Shown here in pieces: positions 36,001-45,689 of a stretch of 64,000 nt of DNA. Location: positions 5,638,546-5,702,545 of the forward strand of contig OZ005706.1 in NCBI GenBank assembly GCA_963930775.1, given 5' to 3'. Every line of letters begins with the position of its first letter. Within the stretch, counting starts at the first letter, position 1. The notes below the pieces were generated by a model. That model was not told the origin of the DNA. It saw nothing but the letters and a program-made list of their open reading frames with translations, and did no database searches. This stretch comes from Cliona cf. orientalis. Its lineage: Eukaryota; Porifera; Demospongiae; Clionaida; Clionaidae. The translations under genes and the position numbers were made by a program.

Positions 36001-36555
36001 GATCACACTGACTTCAGCACCCGTATCAATGTGGAATTCGACTGGCTTACCCTCCAGCTGTAGCGATATCAACCAGGGGTTGTCGTGTTCTGTATCCACT
36101 GATCCGAGAAATACGTCATCATACTCGTAGTCGTCGCATTCGTAATCGTTGCTTGCTGAATCGTGATAAACCTCCCCGACCTTTTTCTTAGATCTGCACA
36201 TTAATTTGTAGTGTCCACGCTTTCCGCATTCTCGACATGTAGCGTCTTTGGCCGGGCAGTGTTGACGATCGTGGGGTGGTGATTTGCCACATCGACCACA
36301 TACTGTCTTGTTGACTGGTTGTTTTGGTGCCCATCGGTGTTGGGGTCCCTGCTCCTTCTTGTTGGACCTCTTGTGGAGATTGCTCACGTTTGCTGTGGTC
36401 TCCTTTTGTGCCCCCCTTAACGTGGGCTGTTGCTGCTTTATTGTCTCCGCCTCACGAACTTGCATGGGTGATAGCTTTTTGGAGATCCAGCTTCTCGTCC
36501 AGCTGGAGTTTGAGCGAAAGATTCGAGTCGCGTAACCCAACGACGATACGATCAC
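33091..36555 (-). CDS. Pol of the Ty3/gypsy element
   Basis: A 1154-codon open frame; useful protein probably starts near 36459 after a +1 shift from Gag. Order: two zinc knuckles (CGRCGKSPPHDRQHC, CRECGKRGHYKLMC), aspartic protease (HIDTGAEVSVI), reverse transcriptase, RNase H (end region SHIPGKELVIADMLSRAP), integrase HHCC (HTGHQG ... CPECSKAQ) and DDE core (DYFSRYIEI, SDNGPQF, HPQGNGEAERAV), and a short basic C-terminus. The frame is uninterrupted. The RT-RNaseH-integrase order identifies Ty3/gypsy. Confidence 0.95.
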   Translation of the reverse strand: MIVSSLGYATRIFRSNSSWTRSWISKKLSPMQVREAETIKQQQPTLRGAQKETTANVSNLHKRSNKKEQGPQHRWAPKQPVNKTVCGRCGKSPPHDRQHCPAKDATCRECGKRGHYKLMCRSKKKVGEVYHDSASNDYECDDYEYDDVFLGSVDTEHDNPWLISLQLEGKPVEFHIDTGAEVSVIPEPVYKKIGSPPLSPVKQTLRGPSNAVLPVKGLFSAILSRDSQQSKQDIYVAAKLHKPLLGRPAIEALGLVQRVRGVQAKQLNPIQQFPNLFTGLGQLQGKYTIKLMEGAKPYALSTSRRVPIPLMKSVKAELERMEKLRVISKVNQPTDWCAGMVVVPKGNGKVRICVDLTRLNDSVCRERYPLPVVDQILAQLAGAKIFSKLDANSGFWQIPLSPESIPLTTFITPFGRFCFHRLPFGITSAPEHFQRRMSELLGDIEGVVCMIDDVLVHGKTPKEHDNRLYRVLCRLQQEGLTLNKEKCKFSQNTVSFLGQVIDESGVRPDPEKVNAIRNMPIPSNVGEVRRFLGTVNQMSKFAPNLADVTKPIRDLLVKGNQWVWAEPQQRAFNQVKQMLSTSPILALFDPQLDTVVSADASSFGLGAVLLQRQPEGQMKPVAYISRSMTPTEQRYAQIEKEALALTWACERFSDYLIGLVFHIQTDHKPLVPLFSSKSLEELPLRVQRFRLRMLRYQFTISHIPGKELVIADMLSRAPTNTPTGVDHILHQEANIFINTMIQGLPATDEQLEEIKRQQEEDVVCNQIKRYCREGWPAKQEVAGAVQPYYSVSAEISIANGLLLRGSRIIIPASMQLSMLDKVHTGHQGITKCRERARQSIWWPGLSRQLDELVKNCPECSKAQKQRAQPLITSSFPELPWQKVATDLFEWKHQNYLLIVDYFSRYIEIALLKGTSADEVIRHTKSTFARHGIPELVISDNGPQFSAESYAQFAMEYNFKHVTSSPYHPQGNGEAERAVGTVKNLLKKEKDPYLALLSYRSTPLQNGYSPSELLMNRRVRTVVPITREQRTPQVPDMVALKAREKQLKDDQKKHFDRHHGVRDLTPLIPGDLVWMPDRETEAVVEEEVAPRSYNVSTPGGTLRRNRRNLIRVPEDPGDGELETNETESDQNSENPPVRRSSRVSRPLERFDPKWS

Positions 36556-36958
36556 GAATCATCTCCTCCTTTAAGGCACCATAATTGCAGTGCTCTGACA
36601 GAGTATACAAGGCAGTGATGAATGTATCTACACTCTCACCTTCTTCCTGCTTGCGCCTATTAAACACGGCGCGCTCATAGATAATATTCTTTCTCTTGAC
36701 AAAGTGCGAGTCGAATTTATTCTTGACGGTTTCATACTTTTTCTTGTCTTCATCTGATAGATCGAAGGAGTGAAATATGTCATCGGCTTTCTCGCCCATC
36801 GTGTAGATGAGTGTGTTCACTTGAGTCTCCTCTCCCTTTTCCTCGAGACCAGAGGCTGCTCTAAAGCGTTCGAATCGTCGAATCCATCGTGTCCACTCGT
36901 TAGGACTGCTGAAATCGAAAGGCTGGGGAGGAACAACTTGGTATGTGGCACTTGCCAT
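36452..36958 (-). CDS. Gag of the Ty3/gypsy element
   Basis: 168 codons, beginning MASATYQVVPPQPFDFSS and containing the capsid-like WTRWIRRFERFRAASGL and ADDIFHSF segments typical of gypsy Gag. It ends with TGA at 36454-36452, just before the zinc-knuckle region, which lies in the overlapping pol frame. Gag packages the element RNA. The end CAT-GCA-AGT-TCG-TGA overlaps the pol frame by about 100 bases, implying a frameshift to make Gag-Pol. Confidence 0.9.
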   Translation of the reverse strand: MASATYQVVPPQPFDFSSPNEWTRWIRRFERFRAASGLEEKGEETQVNTLIYTMGEKADDIFHSFDLSDEDKKKYETVKNKFDSHFVKRKNIIYERAVFNRRKQEEGESVDTFITALYTLSEHCNYGALKEEMIRDRIVVGLRDSNLSLKLQLDEKLDLQKAITHASS

Positions 36959-37031
36959 ACTCAGATTCAGCGAGAAAAGTGTTTATCAACATCTAACGGC
37001 AAAATGATAGTGGATCCCGCCGCTGCCACCA

Positions 37032-37215
37032 TGTATTGCGCGGTCTTCAGTACCGTTGACTATGATGCTAATAGATTAGCTCTCAACACACACTTCTTTA
37101 GCTACATAAGTTTCTGATGCTCCCCAGCACATGGCATGACATCATACATATTGCATCATACACATTACATAAGTACACTCCATATATGGAGGTGCACAAA
37201 TCACATAATACTACA
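37032..37215 (-). repeat. 5' LTR of the Ty3/gypsy element
   Basis: 184 bp, identical by eye to 32865-33048, followed on the minus strand by the primer-binding site beginning TGG at 37031. Confidence 0.92.
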
Positions 37216-37499
37216 CATTACATCATCAGACTCCGCCCCCAACACACACCACATGCGTCACAAATTAAACATTTAGCCTGGCAAACAGAGCAGTATGCAC
37301 TAGTATGTATGAGTGTCAGTAATTATTGTAATTCAGTTGCACTTTAGTGATTATGAGTAAAGTACCAGACTAGACAAAACAATTATACAACATCACCAAA
37401 AATAATAATTATCAGTGAAACAAAAGGAAATTACCTCAGTAATAATATTAAGTATTATGACATAATTGTGATGATTGAGAAAATTCAACAATTGTATGT

Positions 37500-37985
37500 G
37501 GACAATAACTGCTGCATTAATAAACTGAATATGGACATACATGGCACAGAACTACGCAGAATCTAACATCAACAATCACTGCAGGCATCTCCAATCAAAT
37601 CGGATGTTTGGTGCGCAATGGTGCGTGAGTGAGAGGTGGGATGGGAGGATCGATAAAGTCCCAAGTGCTGTTCTTTCCAAACTCGCTCTTCTGACACACA
37701 CAAAGTCCACAGTGCGTCTCGTCTGGTTTGAGGTCTTGAAGAGCGACCTGCGACACATAAGTAGTCTCGTGACCCAGCCCCTTATTCGCGTGCGTTTTAG
37801 GGGGCTGGGTCACGAGACTAAAGTGGTGTCCACGATTAGGCCACATTTGCTGAGCTCAGCAGGTGTCGTGGATGTGGGGAAACTCCCTCGGCACCACGCT
37901 ATCCACTCAAAGAGCCCGTTCTCGATCCTCAGTTTGATGCTCGGGTCCTGGAGACCTCCGACCAAGGAGATGGAAAGTTCAAGTC
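37500..37985 (-). pseudogene. UBASH3-like phosphatase fragment (unit C)
   Basis: The minus strand encodes LQDPSIKLRIENGLFEWIAW and nearby phosphatase C-terminal sequence, then, after an internal deletion, DPPIPPLTH-type C-terminal sequence in another frame. A 57-bp foldback (37763-37819; AGTCTCGTGACCCAGCCCC arms) interrupts it. The upstream edge shares the CCAAG breakpoint of fragments A and D. Confidence 0.75.
37763..37819. mobile_element. Tiny foldback insertion in UBASH3 fragment C
   Basis: Arms AGTCTCGTGACCCAGCCCC and its inverse around a ~19-base loop. Units B and D have the uninterrupted sequence. A half copy lies at ~20430. Confidence 0.75.
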
Positions 37986-38202
37986 GGATCACCTGAAGAT
38001 GTGCTGAATCAGCATTACGAGCCCCACCCACTTTAGGAGGCAAGATGAGCCACTCCCACTTTAGGTTTACAGAGCTCAGTAATCTCATCGTATACTAGGA
38101 TTTCAAGATTCTTTCTTGCCAGCGAAGCAAACAAGTGAATTTTCGTGACTCTGTAATCGACGCAATCCACGTCTCAGTGAAGTTCTTTGCGTTGATCTCT
38201 TA

Positions 38203-38476
38203 GGCCACTCCAAATAAATTTCCTGTTTCCCGTCCTGGAAACAACTAATGTAGTATGCGGGCGGGCGGTAAATTCCATTATTTACATAGTAGCAAGGCCT
38301 ACAGGAAACACTTAAACTAATTAATTATCACTCACTTGAAGCAGGTATACTACGTGTACAAAAGTAAATGCGGGTATTGCATACGTGCAACAGTACTAAT
38401 AATGGAAAAAATTTGTGACATGCCAGAAAAGGATGCGGGCGGTGGACGGGAAACAGGAAATTTATTTGGAGTGGCC
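38203..38476. mobile_element. Harbinger-type MITE 1 (TTA target duplication)
   Basis: Arms GGCCACTCCAAATAAATTTC and inverse GGAAATTTATTTGGAGTGGCC, flanked by TTA on both sides (38200-38202, 38477-38479). The empty site CTCTTAGATTG is seen in the other copies. A 3-bp TWA duplication fits PIF/Harbinger. Confidence 0.85.
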
Positions 38477-38574
38477 TTAGATTGTCTACATCCTTTTACC
38501 ATTTCACGCCAAGTAAGACAGTATTGACGATCTGTACGCTAGCCGCGGTGGAGTGGAGTGATAGCGAGAGATAA

Positions 38575-38846
38575 GGCCAGTAGTAATAATATCCTTGTTT
38601 CCCGTCACCATCAAGATGCCAAGAGTATGCGGGCGGGCGGTTATTATCTATTATTACCTAAAAAATAATTATTCATAGGCCACAATACTGCAGAATTATT
38701 ATACGACTGCTTCCTCCATGAATATCATTAAGGGCCACCTGCTAATGAGATTCATAAGCCTGAAAATTCAATAATAATTGTAGATGCGGTGGCCTAGAAA
38801 GGATGCGGGCGGGTGACAGGAAACAAGGAATCTACAAAGCTTGGCC
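38575..38846. mobile_element. Harbinger-type MITE 2 (TAA target duplication)
   Basis: Begins GGCCAGTAGTAATAATATCC and ends GCTTGGCC, flanked by TAA (38572-38574, 38847-38849). The empty site GAGAGATAAACATCC is seen in copy E. It shares the GATGCGGGCGGG interior with MITE 1. Confidence 0.82.
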
Positions 38847-39116
38847 TAAACATCCACCATTTTGTTCTTCCTAGAGTTACGAGTGTCGTTGATCTGCTGG
38901 TGGGCCAGGCTATCTGTCGTCCAGGTTCCACCCAACCTTCTCCCTGACCAATCAGATTGTCGTCAGATCAGCCACGCCCTCCTATTTTCATTTTTGATCA
39001 ACAATAATTAATATCAGCTGATGTGTGATTTGTGTGTTGTGTGGTGGGCGTGGTTTGGGTCACTCCTGCTCGGAGCGGCCTGGTTGGTCATTGCCCTGCG
39101 TCTCATCATGTCTGGA

Positions 39117-39140
39117 GATGTTGAGCTCAACCCTGGACCT
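39117..39140 (+). other. 2A-like motif (copy D)
   Basis: DVELNPGP at codons 33-40 of a leader that starts at ATG 39021, preceded by a hydrophobic signal-like stretch (AWLVIALRLIMSG). Confidence 0.88.
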
Positions 39141-39377
39141 ATCGACCAAGGTTGGTATCTCAGCAATGCCTGCCATCAGTGCCGTTAACGTTCATTAATG
39201 ATATTCATGATATTATTTTTATAGAAGATCAAGATATTCTCTCTAAAGTGGATGACACAACTTTGGGTATGTAATTATGTGATAAGGTACCCCGTTGTAG
39301 CTAGCTAATGTATAGCTAAAATTTTTTGAGGGATACAATTTTTTCTCAATACTTGAAAAGTTTGATACAACAAAAGG

Positions 39378-39802
39378 ATGCATACAGGAACTAGAGCTCT
39401 ATAGAGCACATACCCCGCCCGCCCTATAGCGTAATAATTATAGCAACACTATGAGGCACACATGTAGTGGTTTCATGACGTGACGACCCTTTCCAACACA
39501 GTGCTTGAGCATGCGCAGTCGCATCCGCATACTATTATGCTAAAAGAGTGGGTGTGGTCGATAAACCACAGGCATGCTGAACAGAAAATGCACGATTTGT
39601 AGCACTAGTAAGCCTTTTTGAGAAATTCGAAGCGCGTACGAACCATTTTTTCACCGATATCTATCGATTGGTTGTGCACACAGACGCCTAGAACTCGAGA
39701 TCTGGCGATTTTCGTGCCGACGACGACAACGACAACGACAACAACAACAACAGACGTACAAACCGATTGCTTTACCCCTAGCGCATGCGCGCGGGGTAAT
39801 GA
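39378..39802. mobile_element. Repeat with GAACTAGAGCTCT end and ACAACGACAA microsatellite, copy 1
   Basis: Found inverted at 42857-43256 (shared AAAATCGCCAGATCTCG, CAGCATGC and TGCGCATGC segments). It lies in the copy D intron before the death-domain exon and is absent from copy E. Its ACG/ACA microsatellite gives a spurious Thr-rich frame. Confidence 0.7.
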
Positions 39803-42800
39803 CAAGGTTGCAATAGCTAATAATTAAGCCAATCCAAACAAAAAAAAGAGGAAACGAAAAGTACATTTAAAGGAGACAAGTACAGGGGATGATAAGGAGA
39901 TGAAAAATAGGTTTCAAGGAGACAAGTACATACTAGGGAAAATAATAATAAGATAAAGGGTAAATAAGATAAAGGAGGAATAAAAGGGATTATGGGGCAG
40001 ATGAATAATGTTTAGAGATGCAAACTTTGAAGGAAGATGCACTGGGACTATTTACAACATAAAGAGAAAGTGCTGTTTTCATGAATAACTGAGCAAAGTA
40101 CGAAAATCAGACCTCCAAATAGCGTGATTATACGATTTGTATGATGAGCAGTGAAAACCGAAATTGCATAGATTGCCTATATTCGTCAAAATTAAATCCC
40201 TCGAAAATTTTCCACTATATATAGCATAATTATACTATTATGTGAGCTAATGAATATTGATAATAATATTTATTCATTGCTTTTTCTTCCCAGAGGAGGA
40301 TGACTGGAACATAGTGATTGATGAGTGCAGCTCAGTGGCTGCTAAGTGGGAGCAGGTCAGTGGGTTCCTTGGACTCCGTCTCTCCCTCATCGACACCATC
40401 AAACAGAACCACCCTGGAGACAACGTTGGCTGTTGGAATGATGCCCTTAAGCACTGAATCAAACACAACTATAACACAAGCAAGTTCCATGAGCCATCGT
40501 GGAGGTCTCTGCTCAAAGCCATCGCTAGGGTCGACAGGGCACTCTTTAAAAAATTAGCTGCTGAGCACCAAAGTAAGCATAAACTGAGTTCGATTTTTAG
40601 TACATTTTTGAAGAGAGAAAAATTATTTTATATCTGTTGCAGTGAGTGTAAGTGTTGAAGTGGATCATGTGGAGAGAGACATGGAGAGGTTAAAGGTGAC
40701 AAAAAGTGATTTCCAAGAGTCTAAAGGTCAGCTACAATAACAGCATTAACTCAGCGAATACTTTCTTCAATGTGTACTGCCATTTTACAGATAGCGGTAA
40801 TGTCATAAAGTCGCCTGATGCTGGTACACAGCCTGCCGACAGTGGAGGGGCTACAGTGGAACACCAAGGTACGTCTTTTTGCGTAAGAATTCTTACAAAC
40901 TAGCTTTATTGCTTGTATGACCTGTCTAATTTACTATTTTATCATCTTCGTGTTTTATCCTCTCAGAACCAATTTCTGAGTCAGACCCAACAGTACCCAC
41001 TGTATCTCCTCAACAAAAGGAGCAGCTTCGTCGAAAGCAATACTTCGAGTCCGAGCAAATGATGTACAAATTTCAGAAGCTTTTCACGGACACAAAAAAG
41101 TCACTACGAGAGGAAAAAGTTCCCGTTGATGAGCTAGTTGGCCATTTGGAGTGTTTGGGCTACATCAAACCAACGTTCACTGACTCTGGTCTTCCATCTT
41201 TACGCCACCAGCTACCAGGACTAGCTGAAGCTAAGACTGTCGATGCTGTCATGTCTGTTGTCAAGGACTACTGCTCCTTTTTCAACTACCACATGGTGGA
41301 GCACATCATTGATGAATTCGGGATGAAGCGAGACAAGGAGAACATGGCCAGCTACAAAGAGGACTTCACCAAGTATGCCGAGTGCTGCATTACACCGTGT
41401 CCTTCAGAAGTTGGGAAAATGAGTGAAGAGGGGTGCGCTAACTTATTCGTAACACTGGATGATTCGTTTGACAATTGCGCCGTCAGTCACCTCAATGTAT
41501 TCATTGGCAACTTGCGGAAGATCTTGAAGATTCCATCTGCTATTGTGCTCAGGCTGTGTCGTGTTAATCTCGGAAGCATCAAGCTGATCTTTCAAATCCC
41601 TCTTTCTGTCCAGCAAGCCATCTTTCCTCTCGCCAGTGAGCAGGAAGCAGAGGTATTCAGTCTAGGTGTTGTACAGCTCTCCTGTGGGGACTACCAGTTC
41701 ACTCCACAACAGACTGAGGTAAAGTTAACAGAGCCTAGTGGATGGATTTGTTGAGTAGCTCCATTTTCTGTGTTTCCAGGAAGTGGTAGAGGAGCCAGCG
41801 ACTGATGGAGACTCAGACCACACTGATAGTGGGGCAACTCTCGACAGCAAAAACACATGTGAGTTAGCGTAATTTGTTTGTACTCTGGATCATCCATGTT
41901 TTCAATGCTACATGTAGCTAAATGCAGTTTTAAAGATGTGGGAATGGGCCTGGGGACAATAGGCACTGATCCAAAAATTTTGCATGGAAGGTGGCTACCA
42001 CTGGTAAAGATAAAATTATACTGGTGCAAGGGGGTGGCTGATTGATAAATAAATGGTGGACGTCTCCAACACTATTACTTACGTTTCGGTTTGGCTAGCC
42101 ACTCTATCTCTATCTACCTCCCTGGACTAGCACCTGGATGGGCCTTCATTTTGATTCCACAATCGTGTACATGCACAGGTATGGCACTAGATGTACAAAC
42201 CATTGTTTGGAGCATACCCTTAACAATGGTGCACCCCTCTCTCTCTCAAATTAGACAGCGATAAACATTTATTCATCCTTTAATTAGTGTTCGCCATGAT
42301 GCATCTATACATCCAGTGTGCAACACATGTATGGTGGTGCAATCATCAAAATAGCTTAGTATTGCTCTACAGATATTATTGTGAAATAGTCTGTTGCATA
42401 TTAATTCAAATGCCCCCATACTGGTGAGCGTGTCAGAGAAACTAAATTTTGCTTGACTTATTAAACTTGTAACTCAAATCTGCACTAGTACTCAGCGTTT
42501 TCTTCACATCTGCTACATATCGTAGCTGCTCAGGCTAACCCCCACTATATTAAAGGCCCTGCATATTTCTATACTTTGTGTGACAGACAGACAGACAAGC
42601 ATAATGGATTGCTTTACTCCTTGCTGCGCATACGTGTGCGGGGTAACAATTTCTGGAGCATTCCCTTATAAATTATGGTTTAAGGCTTCAGTTTTGACAA
42701 TCTAGCCATATTATTATGCATTTTAATTACACAGTGATAAATATCTCTTTATCCTTTAATTGGGTAGTACCTGTCTGTGACTTTAGTTCTCTCATCCACT

Positions 42801-42856
42801 ATCCTCGATTTCTACTCTACTCTACTATCTGCCTCGCTGCATGATCTATCATGGTA

Positions 42857-43258
42857 CTTTTTACCCCGCGCGCATGCGCAAGGGGTAAAGCAATCGGTTT
42901 GTCTGTCTGTCGTCGTCGTTGTCGGTACGAAAATCGCCAGATCTCGCTTTCTAGGCATCTGTGCGTGCTGTAAGCACAACCAATCAGTAGATATCGGTGA
43001 AAAACTGATTTGTACGTGCTTCAAAGTGCTCAAAAAGGCTTACTAGTGCTATAAATCGTGCATTTTCTGTTCAGCATGCTTGTGGTTTATCGAACACACC
43101 CAGCATAATAGTATGCTAATGTGACTGCGCATGCTCAAGTTCAGTGCTGGAAGGGTCGTCAAGTCATAAAACGGCTATAATATGCCGCAGAGTGTTGCAA
43201 TACAGTGACTACAGAGCGCGCGGGGTATGTGCTCTACAGAGCTCTAGTTCTAATCTGT
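42857..43258. mobile_element. Same repeat family as 39378-39802, inverted copy 2
   Basis: Starts ACCCCGCGCGCATGCGCAAG (42863) and ends ATGTGCTCTACAGAGCTCTA (43229). It lies in the copy D intron before the linker exon. Confidence 0.7.
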
Positions 43259-45065
43259 TGTCCCACTAGCTGCTCCTGCTTATGATTGTCGAACTCAGAC
43301 TTCCGCTATAATATACAGGCCCTGCATGGCACTAGTCTATTATTTTGTGTGATTATAGGTGATGCTGAGTTGTCATCGATGGTTGCTGGACTGGCTGTGG
43401 GCAAACCTGGGGATACTGCCTCCATCAGTGCTGACTCAGCACTAGGGAGGAGCAGTGTTATCACTGGCACTACAGCCGGAGTGACACAGTTCAGTGAGGT
43501 GAGTCAGATCACTGACTGCTACTGGTCTGGGCTGTTCTAATGTCCCATATTCCATTCCCAGGATCTGGTGGACAGAGAATTAGGTGATCTTGGAATGGGA
43601 ATGGGACATGGTACATGTATACCTGGTGCAGCAACTAAAAATGAACTACATCTAGCATCAGGCAGGGGAAGTTTGAAGAAAGTAAAAGAACTCATTGAGG
43701 AGAAGCAATTTGATCCACTACAGAAAGAAGACCGGTTTGGAGTGAATGCTCTTCACTACTCAGCTCGACATGGAAGGCTTGGAGTGCTGAGATATTTCAT
43801 CAAAGAGAGGGGATGTAGTCCAGCAAGTCAAGACAGTCGAGCATTTACACCTCTTCATTATGCAGCTCTTGGTAAACATCTTGATATAGTCCGCTATCTG
43901 GTTGCCGAGCAACAGATGGATCCACTGTGTTGTGCTGATGATGGCACTACTCCACTACATCTAGCTTCTCAGGCTGGGGACATTAATGTCGTGAGATATC
44001 TAGTGAATGAACTAAGCAAGTTTCTTTTACTCAAGGACATAGTCACTAGCAGAGGCAAAGATGGAGCAGCTCCCATCCACCTTGCAGCTTTGTATGGACA
44101 CTTAGAAATAGTAAAATTCTTCGCCGCTGAACTTAAGTGTGATCCTACTATTGCTCTACCTGTTGAGTACCAGGGTAGGACTACTAGACTTGGAGGTAGA
44201 ATTGCCCTTCATGATGCTGCCCAAGGAGGACATCTGCACATCGTCAAATACTTAGTAGAACAGTGTAACTGTAATCCATCGCACTTGGACAGTGAGAGAG
44301 TAACACCGCTGCACATGGCAGCTCAGTATGGTCATCTTGAGGTAGTGCAGTACCTCACCCTGGAGCAGCACTGTGATTCACTGTGTATGGCCAAGAATAA
44401 CGACACTCCTCTTCATGCTGCTGCCTACTGTGGCCACCTTCAACTTATTAGATTCTTCGTTGAAGTGCTCCACTATCCTCCTGACGTTAGAGGATGGTAC
44501 AACATGACACCACTGGACACTGCAAGGTCACCGCCATGTTGTAAAATATTTAGAGTCCATTCATCCTAAACTTCTGTAAATTTTATTTTAATTTGTGTTC
44601 ATCACTGCGTGTAATTCTTCTTTCGCTATTAATTATTTTATGTCTATGTCAATTTTTTTTTTGATGATTAATTTTTGAGCCAAACACACGACAATAGTGC
44701 TCATTGCTGATTGGATTGATGTTTGTGGAGGGTGGAGCCAGAGGTTGTATAGTTTAATTAATCAGTTCCTTAAGCATTACATCATCAGACTCTGCCCTCC
44801 AACACATACCACACGTGTCACAAATTAAAAATTTAGCCTGGCAAACAGTATGCACTAGAATAACATTATATTTTCAGTAATTTGTAATTCAGTTATACTT
44901 TAGTGATTATGAGTCAAGTACCAGACTAGACCAAACAATAATTATTACAACATCACCAATTATCAGTGAAATTAAAGAAAATTACCTCAGTAATAAGTAT
45001 TATGACATAATTGTGATGATTGAGAAAATTCAACAATTGTATGTGGACAATAACTGCATGCTGCA

Positions 45066-45625
45066 TTAAAAAACTGAGTATGGACATACATGGCACAGAA
45101 CTACGCAGAGTCTAACATCAACAATCGCTGCAGGCATCTCCAATATTTCAAATCGGATTTTTGGTGTGTGAGTGAGAGGTGGGATGGGAGGATCGATAAA
45201 GTCCCAAGTGGTATTCTTTCCAAACTCGCTCTCCTGACACACACAAAGTCCACAGTAGGGGATCTTCTGGACAATCTTGGTCAGCTCCTGGGCGGTGCAG
45301 GGCTGAGCTCCAACTAGCTGTCTGGTACAAGCCTCCAGCGTAGCAGTGTGACCGATAAACATCACGTTGCCAGAAGCTGGCCCAATCGTCTTCAGAATCA
45401 GCCGGGTGATGTTAAACATTCTCTTGTAGAATTCCAAGTGTGTCTCGTTTGGTTTGAGGTCTTGAAGATCGACCTGCGACACATAACTAATTAGGCCACA
45501 TTTGCTGAGCTCAGCAGGTGCCATGAATGTGGGAAAACTCCCTCGGCACCACGCTAGCCACTCAAAGAGCCCGTTATCGATCCTCAGCTTGATGCTGGGG
45601 TCCTGGAGACCTTGGACCAAGAAGA
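45066..45625 (-). pseudogene. UBASH3-like phosphatase fragment (unit D), longest open C-terminus
   Basis: The minus strand reads DPSIKLRIDNGLFEWLAWCR, then NVMFIGHTATLEACTRQL (second catalytic His block), KIPYCGLCVCQE and WDFIDPPIPPLTH, aligning continuously with the C-terminal half of UBASH3 phosphatase domains. The N-terminal half with the RH(G/A)E motif is missing. The left edge is the same CCAAG junction as in fragments A and C. It shows what the ancestral frame was at positions where 25450-26990 is broken. Confidence 0.8.
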
Positions 45626-45689
45626 TGGAGAGTTCAAGTCGGGACACCTAAAGATGTGAAGTGACATCGTTATCAGTTGCTCTGCATGA

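Larger units (their letters stand above)
32865..37215 (-). mobile_element. Ty3/gypsy LTR retrotransposon, complete, minus orientation
   Basis: Two 184-bp LTRs (32865-33048 and 37032-37215) start TGTATTGCGCGG and end ATACTACA on the plus strand and are identical by eye. The 5-bp target duplication CATTA is at 32860-32864 and 37216-37220. The empty site is visible in units B and D (AAGCATTACATCATCAGACT). On the minus strand the primer-binding site follows the LTR directly (TGGTGGCAGCGG, from 37031) and the polypurine tract AGAAGGGGAGA (33059-33049) precedes the 3' LTR. The 4351-bp element is recent and potentially autonomous. Confidence 0.95.
38108..38930 (+). promoter_or_regulatory. Conserved 5' region of the array, copy D, split by two MITEs
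   Basis: The same promoter-proximal block as in copies A, B and E, but interrupted at 38203-38476 and 38575-38846 by two related MITEs. CCACCATTTTGTTCTTCC follows at ~38853, and the leader ATG is at 39021. Confidence 0.45.
39021..44569 (+). pseudogene. Array copy D: leader-2A-death-middle-ankyrin gene with one nonsense codon
   Basis: Exons 39021-39150, 39225-39266, 40294-40572, 40643-40726, 40791-40868, 40967-41718, 41780-41858, 43359-43498 and 43562-44569 sum to 864 codons in a single frame. The leader is short, MCDLCVVWWAWFGSLLLG then ~15 hydrophobic residues, running into IMSGDVELNPGP. The death domain is interrupted by TGA at 40455-40457, where copy E has TGG (Trp). The middle domain, linker and nine ankyrin repeats are otherwise intact; the last ~15 residues differ from copy C because of a small deletion at ~44520. 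As it stands, it would encode a leader, 2A and half a death domain; it may be a fresh null allele. Repeats occupy the 39267-40293 and 41859-43358 introns. Confidence 0.8.

Noticed and set aside
34825-36584. Several plus-strand open frames of 80-97 codons
   Set aside because: They are antisense shadows of the long gypsy pol frame.
39618-39827. Thr-rich frame on the plus strand and Cys/Val-rich frames opposite
   Set aside because: Produced by an ACG/ACA microsatellite inside a dispersed repeat.
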